Shown piece by piece: positions 25,188 to 31,435 of a DNA stretch of 33,678 nucleotides (position 1 is the first letter of the stretch; each line of letters starts with the position of its first letter). Source of the DNA: Cyanobium sp. (lineage in GTDB: Bacteria > Cyanobacteriota > Cyanobacteriia > PCC-6307 > Cyanobiaceae). The notes under the pieces are model-generated. The model was given only the letters and a program-made list of their open reading frames with translations, did no database searches and was not told the DNA's origin. The position numbers and the translations under genes were made by a program. The stretch spans positions 1-33,678 of the forward strand of contig BJHE01000023.1 of assembly GCA_014191755.1 (NCBI GenBank), in the 5' to 3' direction.

Positions 25188-27161
25188 TCAGGAGGCCAGG
25201 GGGCGGTGCCACCGGGGTTCCCAGGGCCAGCGGGGAAACCAGGATTCGAGCTGGTAGAGCAGGCGGCCGAGAAAGAGGCTGAAGGCCGTGCTGCCGGAGG
25301 GCCGGCCGTAGGGGGCGAAGCCGGCCGGCATCAGCCGGGCCACCTCGCGCGGATCGACAGCCGCCAAGGGAAGGCGGCGTGACAAGGCCAGGGCCGAGGC
25401 GATCGCCAGCCCCTGGCCCACCGAGATGTTGAGCTCGATGATCCGCCCCGCGCCTTGCCCCAGCCCACCGAAGCCGCTGGCTGGCCCCAGCACCGCCAGG
25501 TTGCTCACCTCCCGCGGCAGGGTGTGGCGATAGCCGAAGTTGAAGGTGGGTTTGGCGGGCGGCACGTAGGCGGAGATGCCGCCGCGGAAATCGAGGTGAT
25601 AGCTGAAGGTGCCGAGGGCCTCCGGGCGGGGCACGCCGCCCCGGGCCATCAGGCCGGCGCTCAGGGCCATGCGGGGGTGGGCGATTTGGTCGGCGGAGCG
25701 GATGTAGAGCTCCGGCATCCAGTGCACCCGCCGGGCGCCATGGCGCAGAAAGAAGCTCTCCACATCCGCCGCCGCCGGCACCATCCAGCCCAGCGGCCGG
25801 CCGTGGCGGGCGATCACCTCGCGGTTCTGATCGGCGCTGTTGCGGAATAGCAGGGCGTTGAAGCTGAGCCGATCGGGAAGGATTGCCACATTGGCCGCAT
25901 CCATCCGGGCCGGGGCACGCCGCAGGCCGGGAGCGAGCCCCTGCTCGCCATGCACGGCGATGCTCAGGGCCGGACTCTGCTGGTCGGCGCTGTCGCTGGT
26001 AGCGGAATAGAGCAGCAGGGGATTGCCGCGCTGGTCGATGAGGTCGGCCAGGAGGCGCTGGCGGTTGTTGCGGTAGGCGGGCCAGTTCACCAGCCAGTGC
26101 TGGGCTTCCCGGTCGCGGCGGTCGAGCAGGCGCCGGGTGAGTTGCTCCTCCAGGTTGCGCAGCTGGGTGATCGAGAGGCCTTCCACCTCGAAGATCCAGC
26201 CCAGGGAGATGCTTTCCCTTGAGAGCCCGCGGGGCCCCAGCCCCCGCAGGAAGGGCACCGAGGCCCGATGCGCGAGGTCGGCGCCGAGGCTCGCATCGAT
26301 GAAGAGGTCGGCGCCGAGGCGGCCATGGCCCGCGGTTTCGATCACGCAGAGGCGCTCACTCCCCTCCCCCTGAGGCGTTCCTCGATCGGCAGCGGCAGCA
26401 CGCTCCAACTCGGTGCCGGTGGGCTCCACACCCGCCAGCAGGGTGATCCGCGCCCGAGCGAGGGCCAGCCGGAAGGCTCGCGAGGCCTGGCGGGGATCCA
26501 CGGCGATCTGTTGCACGCCGGTGAGCCGCAGGAAGCGGCGGTAGAGATCGGAGGAGGGAGCGAAGGGGGGCAGCACAGCCCACATGTCGCGCGGCACCTG
26601 GTTGCGATCGAGGTAGGCCAGGCCGGAGCGGGCGATGGTGCCCCCCAGACCCGCCCGCAGGTCGGAGGGGGTGAGCAGAGCGATGCGCGGCCTGGCCAGA
26701 CCGGCCAGGCGGGGCAGCTGGCGGCTGAGTTCCAGGGCCGTCATCACCCCGGCCGGCTCGTCGCCGTAGACGATCACATCGAAGTGGCGTTCGCCCTGGC
26801 GCCGGCAGCTCGGGTCCGTTGGGCTCTGTCGCAAGCGGTATGCCGGTCCGTAGGCGGCGGCGGGGATCTGGGCCAGGGGCACGGCAAGGGCGAGGGCCAG
26901 GGCCCCCAGGCGCTCTGCCGCCCGTCGCCAGCGCGCTCGCCGCCTGCTCTCCCCGCGGCTAGCCGTGCGGAGGCCAGCTGCTCGGCAGCCAGCCGCTCGG
27001 CGGCCAAAGGCCCGGCGCTGGGGCGTGCCATCCCTTCGGCCTGGCGGAGCGGCCGTTACCCCGTCCCGGCGGGCCGCTTGAGGCTTGGCTCCGCCTCGAT
27101 CCGCTCGCGGGCTCCAGGGTGAGATCCGCAGCGAGTTCTGTAGCGCTGGCCAGATCCCCAT
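25188..27161 (-). CDS. exported FAD-dependent oxidoreductase
   Basis: The dinucleotide-binding motif is FDVIVYGDEPAGVMTALEL (GxxxxG variant of the FAD_oxidored type). It is followed by RAGLGGTIARSGLAYLDRNQ, FIDASLGADLAHRASVPF and the C-terminal FAD-binding segment VLGPASGFGGLGQGAGRIIE. Before the fold is a twin-Arg-like cluster and a hydrophobic stretch (LGALALALAVPLAQIPAAAY), so it is probably exported. The substrate is unknown. The start is a problem: no ATG, GTG or TTG is found between the signal-like segment and the 18-bp repeat array, so the nearest ATG is 27161, inside the array. This gives 657 residues with a long Arg/Ala-rich leader. A non-standard or CTG start nearer the signal is possible. 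The OYE gene follows. Confidence 0.75.
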   Translation of the reverse strand: MGIWPALQNSLRISPWSPRADRGGAKPQAARRDGVTAAPPGRRDGTPQRRAFGRRAAGCRAAGLRTASRGESRRRARWRRAAERLGALALALAVPLAQIPAAAYGPAYRLRQSPTDPSCRRQGERHFDVIVYGDEPAGVMTALELSRQLPRLAGLARPRIALLTPSDLRAGLGGTIARSGLAYLDRNQVPRDMWAVLPPFAPSSDLYRRFLRLTGVQQIAVDPRQASRAFRLALARARITLLAGVEPTGTELERAAAADRGTPQGEGSERLCVIETAGHGRLGADLFIDASLGADLAHRASVPFLRGLGPRGLSRESISLGWIFEVEGLSITQLRNLEEQLTRRLLDRRDREAQHWLVNWPAYRNNRQRLLADLIDQRGNPLLLYSATSDSADQQSPALSIAVHGEQGLAPGLRRAPARMDAANVAILPDRLSFNALLFRNSADQNREVIARHGRPLGWMVPAAADVESFFLRHGARRVHWMPELYIRSADQIAHPRMALSAGLMARGGVPRPEALGTFSYHLDFRGGISAYVPPAKPTFNFGYRHTLPREVSNLAVLGPASGFGGLGQGAGRIIELNISVGQGLAIASALALSRRLPLAAVDPREVARLMPAGFAPYGRPSGSTAFSLFLGRLLYQLESWFPRWPWEPRWHRPLAS

Positions 27162-27255
27162 CGGTGGCGAGATCGACATTGGCGCCCAGATCCTCATCGG
27201 TGGCCAGATCGTCATCGCTGGCGAGATCCACAACGGCGGCCAGATCCGCCGTGGA
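27148..27255. repeat. 18-bp tandem repeat, six copies
   Basis: Units begin at 27148, 27166, 27184, 27202, 27220 and 27238. The consensus is GGCCAGATCNNCATCGGT. Substitutions fall mostly at the same positions in each unit. On the plus strand it reads as a hexapeptide series: GQIPIG, GEIDIG, AQILIG, GQIVIA, GEIHNG, GQIRRG. On the minus strand one frame reads DLATDG-like units and another gives the Met/Trp/Pro-rich series that precedes the FAD oxidoreductase. It lies in the 380-base divergent region between that gene and the GHL10 gene at 27542. Nothing else is recognised between 27256 and 27541. Confidence 0.9.
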
Positions 27256-27541
27256 AGCCATGACAACATCCACACGGGCGTGCTCCCGGGGGTGGCCAGG
27301 AGGGGGCCTGCGGCGACAGCCTCAGGGTGATCGGCGCCGAGATCCCTGCGTTGCTCGTTCGCGCGATCCGGAGAGTGCCCACCCGCTCCCAGCTTTGGGA
27401 ATCGGCCAGGACCTTAGGGCTAGCTGGCGTCCCCAGCCTGTTGCGGGATACCGGCTGAAGCGAGCCGGAACACCCCGCCATGGGCCATCCTGCTGCCATC
27501 TGTGCGGTGATTCCGTCCTGGCCCGCAGCTGCGCCCGTCCC

Positions 27542-28987
27542 ATGGTTCTTCCCCCAGCAGCTCCGGCGGCCTCCAGCCCCAGGCGGTGCTCGGAGGGGGC
27601 GGCTCGTTGGGCGTTGCGTCCAGAGCTGGCCCGCTCCCTGCTGCTGTTGCTCACCCTGCTGGCCCCGCAGGCCGGGCGTAGCCCGGCGGCGGCTGCAGGC
27701 CAGCCCCGCAGCACGGCTGGCACCACGATCGCACCGCCTTCCGCACCGCCCCCCGCCCTCAACCCCCGCCCCATCTCCAACCCATCAGCCGTGCGCGACC
27801 TAGCCGCCCCAGCTCCGGCCAGTGGAGCGCCAGCCGGGCCCCTACCCAATCCCTTCCCCGGTCCGCTCCCCAACCCCCTCCCCGGCCCCCTATCCGGCGG
27901 GCTCCCCGCCCCCGGCGCGTCCACCCCGGAGCCGGCGCTCGGCGTGTGGCTCACCACGGTCGATAGTGCCGTGATGCACGACCCGGCCGAGGCGCAGCGG
28001 GCCCTGGCCTTCCTGCGCCACAACGGCTTCCGCCGGGCGGCTCTGCCGCTGTACACCGCCGGGGTGGTGACCTGGAGTCCGGCGCCAGCCCGCAATCGCC
28101 TCGCCATTCCCACCGACCCGCTGCTGCCCCCCACCACGACAGCCGGCCCCACGGCTTCCTTGCTGGCGGCCCTCGGCCGGGCTGGCCTGGAGCGGGTGGG
28201 CTGGTTTGAATTCGGCCTGATGGCCCCGGCCGGCGCCCCCTGGCTGGTGGGCCGCGACGATCTGCTGCTGCGCGATGCCAGCGGCTCCAGCCTCTGGCAG
28301 GAGAGCCCGGGGCTGAACCGGGTGTGGCTCAATCCGATCCTGCCCGAGGTGCAGCAGCTGCTCGAAGACCTGGTGGTGGATGCCTGCACCCAGCTGCCGC
28401 TGGAGGCGATCCAGTTCGACGACCACCTGGGCTATCCGGTGCGCTTCGGCTACGACCCAGCCACCCTGGCGGCCTGGCGGGCCACCGATGCCGGCCGCCG
28501 CAACCCCAGCCCCGCTCCCGGTGAGCCGGCCTGGATCGCCTGGCGGGCTGAGCAGGTCACGGCTCTGCTGGAGCGGCTGCGCGCCGCCATGAACAGCGCC
28601 TGCCCGGCGGTGCGGATGTCGGTGTCGCCCAATCCCCAGGAGTTTTCCTACAGCAACTACCTGGCCGACTGGAGCAGCTGGGTGCGGCGGGGGCTGGTGG
28701 ATGAGGTGGTGGTGCAGATCTACCGCGACAACCTGGCGGCCTTGGGGCGGGAGCTGGGCCATCCGAGCCTGGCGGCAGCGGCCGTGCGGGTGCCGGTGCG
28801 GATTGGGCTGCTGGCGGGCCTGAAGAGCCAGCCCAAGGATCCGGCCCAGATGCGCAGGGAACTGGAGCTGGTGCAGGGTCGGGGTTACCGCGGCATTGAT
28901 CTGTTCTTTTATGAATCAGCCCGGCGGCATTTCCGCGAGCCACCAGGCTCCCTGGTCGGCGGTTCGCGGGTTAGGGAGATGCCCTGA
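27542..28987 (+). CDS. glycosyl hydrolase-like 10 (GHL10/PF02638-type) exported protein
   Basis: 481 residues from ATG 27542. A signal segment (LARSLLLLLTLLAPQAGRSP) is followed by about 90 residues rich in Pro, Ala and Ser, including short repeats of PLPNPFPGP type. The TIM-barrel-like domain begins near residue 135 with GVWLTTVDSAVMHD and contains ALAFLRHNGFRRAALPLYTA, VWLNPILPEVQQLLEDLVVD, EAIQFDDHLGYPVRFGYD (the conserved acidic cluster) and VRMSVSPNPQEFSYSNYLAD. GHL10 proteins such as YngK are thought to act on glycans, but the substrate is not established. The protein is probably periplasmic. No operon partner is seen; the frame open further upstream runs through the repeat array and is unlikely to be used. 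Confidence 0.85.
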   Translation: MVLPPAAPAASSPRRCSEGAARWALRPELARSLLLLLTLLAPQAGRSPAAAAGQPRSTAGTTIAPPSAPPPALNPRPISNPSAVRDLAAPAPASGAPAGPLPNPFPGPLPNPLPGPLSGGLPAPGASTPEPALGVWLTTVDSAVMHDPAEAQRALAFLRHNGFRRAALPLYTAGVVTWSPAPARNRLAIPTDPLLPPTTTAGPTASLLAALGRAGLERVGWFEFGLMAPAGAPWLVGRDDLLLRDASGSSLWQESPGLNRVWLNPILPEVQQLLEDLVVDACTQLPLEAIQFDDHLGYPVRFGYDPATLAAWRATDAGRRNPSPAPGEPAWIAWRAEQVTALLERLRAAMNSACPAVRMSVSPNPQEFSYSNYLADWSSWVRRGLVDEVVVQIYRDNLAALGRELGHPSLAAAAVRVPVRIGLLAGLKSQPKDPAQMRRELELVQGRGYRGIDLFFYESARRHFREPPGSLVGGSRVREMP

Positions 28988-29160
28988 CGTCTTAATGGGG
29001 TGGTGTCTGCTCGGGTTCAGTCGTGGGCTGCTGGGGGCATGCAAGCCTCGAACTGAACCATCGCAACAGCTGTGCGCATAGTCGAAATTATGCCATTAAA
29101 AAGGGCGAGCATCTGGAAATACTCACCTATCGATTATTCACATCGCCACAAGCAATGGCT

Positions 29161-29913
29161 CTACGTGGCTTCCTGCTCATCACCCGCCGGCTGGGCATCG
29201 CTGCTGCGATCACGCAACGCTTCAAAGTTGCGCAGGGAGGCGAGGTGATGGCAGATCAGCTCATAGGCTCCGCTGCGCACCAGCTCCACAATGGCATCGG
29301 AAGAAAGTGTCGCCAAACGGGAACGGTCCGCTGTGAAGAAACCGGTAAGCGACAACTGCTTGCCATCCGGAAGGGTGACATCCACCTTCTTGCGCTCAAG
29401 CAGATTGAGATCCTTGAGTTGTTTGCAAATAGCCTGGGTGCGCTGAAATTCAGACTGGTACTGGCTCAGAAACTCAAGCACGCGATCGGTGTACTCGCTG
29501 GGTTTTCCATCCTCACCGATCAGCGCAGGGCCTTCGCCATCCTGGTTGAAACCGGGGTAGCTTTCATCGATGCAGAGGTAGAAAGACTCACCATTTTCAG
29601 AACGGGAAAACACGAAGGGATAGCGGCGAACGAAGGCGGGGATGTACTTGCCCTCCCAGCTACCATCTGAGCCGATGAACACATTCTCGGATTTACGCAT
29701 CCCTAGCAGAAGCATGGGCGTCACGGTTTCTTCGTCGCCAGCGAAGACGATCGGAAAATCAGAGGAAGCGTTGAGAAACTCCACCGCCATCAACGGCACG
29801 GCATTCACCTTATTGGCAAATGAATAGTCCTTCAGTTCGCGCACATGCCAGTCGCGGTGCCGCTCTGACGAGATAGGCGCAACATCATTGTAGAAAAGAA
29901 GCTGACTGGTCAT
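29161..29913 (-). CDS. SapC family protein
   Basis: This is a 250-residue protein with the SapC family pattern: VNAVPLMAVEFLNASSDFPI, VTPMLLLGMRKSENVFIG, WEGKYIPAFVRRYPFVFS and FYLCIDESYPGFNQDGEGPA, followed by a helical region (VLEFLSQYQSEFQRTQAICK). SapC is named after an S-layer-associated locus in Campylobacter; its activity is unknown, and most members come from Proteobacteria. The ATG at 29913 (MTSQLLFYNDVAP) fits the family start. The base composition is plainly lower in GC than the genes to its left, which suggests acquisition by transfer. It stands alone: the left neighbour is convergent with it and the right neighbour divergent. A 15-base palindrome lies 60 bases upstream. Confidence 0.88.
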   Translation of the reverse strand: MTSQLLFYNDVAPISSERHRDWHVRELKDYSFANKVNAVPLMAVEFLNASSDFPIVFAGDEETVTPMLLLGMRKSENVFIGSDGSWEGKYIPAFVRRYPFVFSRSENGESFYLCIDESYPGFNQDGEGPALIGEDGKPSEYTDRVLEFLSQYQSEFQRTQAICKQLKDLNLLERKKVDVTLPDGKQLSLTGFFTADRSRLATLSSDAIVELVRSGAYELICHHLASLRNFEALRDRSSDAQPAGDEQEAT

Positions 29914-29972
29914 TTGGTCAAAAAATTAGGCACGTAATCAACGCTACACCATCCCCGAACCCAAGACCAAAG

Positions 29973-29987
29973 GCAACGCTGCGTTGC
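29973..29987. promoter_or_regulatory. 15-base palindrome upstream of the SapC gene
   Basis: GCAACGC-T-GCGTTGC is a perfect 7-bp dyad with a single central base, 60 bases before the sapC-like ATG on the opposite strand. It may be an operator of that gene. The rest of the 335-base divergent region (29914-30248) shows no gene, tRNA or clear promoter. Confidence 0.4.
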
Positions 29988-30248
29988 GGTAAACCAAGGC
30001 GACCGAGGCTGTCTGGCATAACCCATACAAAACCCCACAATGGGTCCTGCTAAAAGTTATGCAGCGCAGCGCCGTGATGGCATGCATCTTCGCCTGCATC
30101 GACGGCCCTGATCGGCTGAAATCCCGCCAGCAGCACCAGAGTGCGGCCCGTCATCGCAGAGCGGCCATCGACCGGACACCATGGCCTCGGTAGCGGTGGT
30201 CACCTTGGTCAACGGGCACATCAGTCCAATAGCAGATCACGCATCCTC

Positions 30249-30623
30249 ATGAGCCAGCAGAGCCACCAGCCCTCGTTGCTGCACCGCATCGCCCGGGTGC
30301 TGCTGTGCCTGGTGTTCATCCATGCTGTGATCGGCAAACTGACGGGCTTTGCCGGCGTGGTCGGCGCCATCGCCGCCAAGGGACTGCCAGTGGCTCCCCT
30401 GCTCCTGCTGATGGCCCTAGCTCTGATGGCGGTGGGTTCGGCTCTCGTGATCACTGGCTGGAAAGCCCGACTCGGAGCCGTGCTGCTGCTGGTGTTCCTG
30501 GTGCCCACCACCGTGCTGTTTCACGGTGATCTGGCAGACAAGGTGGAGCGAATTCAGCTGTTCAAGAACCTCGCGATCATGGGCGGTCTGCTGCTGGTGG
30601 CCGACCAGGACAGCAGAGGCTGA
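30249..30623 (+). CDS. DoxX-like small integral membrane protein
   Basis: 124 residues from ATG 30249 (MSQQSHQPSLLHRIARVLLC). Four hydrophobic segments are visible: LLCLVFIHAVIGKLTGF, LLLLMALALMAVGSALVIT, LGAVLLLVFLVPTTVLFHG and LFKNLAIMGGLLLVAD. The spacing, the early GKLTGF motif and the last segment after an Asn-Leu pair fit the DoxX/DUF4260-like four-helix family. Family members have been linked to thiosulfate:quinone oxidation or respiratory complexes, but most are unassigned and no function is claimed. The long frame upstream of the ATG is unlikely. It is divergent from the SapC gene. A strong GC-rich hairpin 112 bases after the stop may terminate it. Confidence 0.85.
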   Translation: MSQQSHQPSLLHRIARVLLCLVFIHAVIGKLTGFAGVVGAIAAKGLPVAPLLLLMALALMAVGSALVITGWKARLGAVLLLVFLVPTTVLFHGDLADKVERIQLFKNLAIMGGLLLVADQDSRG

Positions 30624-31435
30624 ACGGGAGGAGGTCCCAAGGGCGCGGGGCGGGCTCAACGGTGTCATCTCATTGTTGAAGGGCGGCGGCTGGGCTCCGC
30701 GTTGCAGGGCACGGCGAGCCACAGCAGCCACCGGAGCCTGCGGCCGGAATGGGAGGCCGCAGGCTGCATGACACCGCACCCCGCTGCTGCAACAGAACGT
30801 CACTGACGGGTCGCATGCGCATCTGAGGTCCTTGCCGTCACCGCCGCTACCAAGGCGGAAGCAGGTGGCCAGCTGCTACTGAACAGCTGCCATTGATTGT
30901 CGAAGAACGGCCCCCCGGGGCAGCACCGGTTCGACCCACGGCCTGGGGAAGGCGCGCCTCGCAGGGGGTGCATGCGGAGCTCGAGCGGCGGGTGATGGGC
31001 AGCTGGCTAGCCCCTGAAGCTGTGACTCCGGCGAGCGCGCCAGCTGCAAGAGCGAGCGGATCTCTACGTTCTCGTTGGTGTTGTCGCGGTCGAGATTCCC
31101 CAGCTTGACGCTCGACCAGCATCTAGGGCAGCCATCGAGGGACACCACCCGGTTGCCTTTAAACGAAGACACGATCCGCTCGCCCAGTAGCGACTGTTAC
31201 AACAACGCGGTGCCGACATCGCCGTCAACCCGCCAAAATGAGCCGCCGAGAAGGTCCTTAGCTGCCCTGCGGAGATGGTAAACCGACCGCGGCTGCGCCG
31301 CCGCGGGCGGCCTCGGCCGGGCTGGCCTGAAACAGTGGCCAAGGAGTAACTGGCGGGTGGGGGAGATCGACCGGCTGCCAACGGTGCTCTAGCTCATGTT
31401 GCCCTACAATACGAAGGATAGACCACCTCAAGCTC
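30624..31435. other. gene-poor 812-base region with a decayed minus-strand frame
   Basis: No intact gene is recognised. On the minus strand a frame with coding character runs from about 31310 to 31000: it reads AAKDLLGGSFWRVDGDVGTA, meets a TAA at 31199-31197, and continues in the same frame with LLGERIVSSFKGNRVVSLDG and LDRDNTNENVEIRSLLQLA. This looks like a gene killed by a nonsense codon, of no recognised family. A strong hairpin at 30735-30765 is the only other structured element. Base composition changes sharply at about 31440, where the last gene begins. Confidence 0.45.
30735..30765 (+). terminator. strong 11-bp GC-rich hairpin after the DoxX-like gene
   Basis: AGCCTGCGGCC (30735-30745) and GGCCGCAGGCT (30755-30765) form a perfect 11-bp stem with a 9-base loop. 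It lies 112 bases downstream of the DoxX-like stop and is probably its 3' end. There is no T-run, so strand and mechanism are not certain. Confidence 0.5.

Noticed and set aside
27085..27330. 81-codon plus-strand ORF carrying the GQIxIG repeats as a gene of its own
   Set aside because: Flanks of the repeat have no coding character and the start lacks a ribosome binding site; kept only as a finding about the repeat.
29014..29059. Inverted repeat GGTTCAGT / ACTGAACC after the GHL10 gene
   Set aside because: The 30-base loop is large and there is no T-run; too weak to call a terminator.
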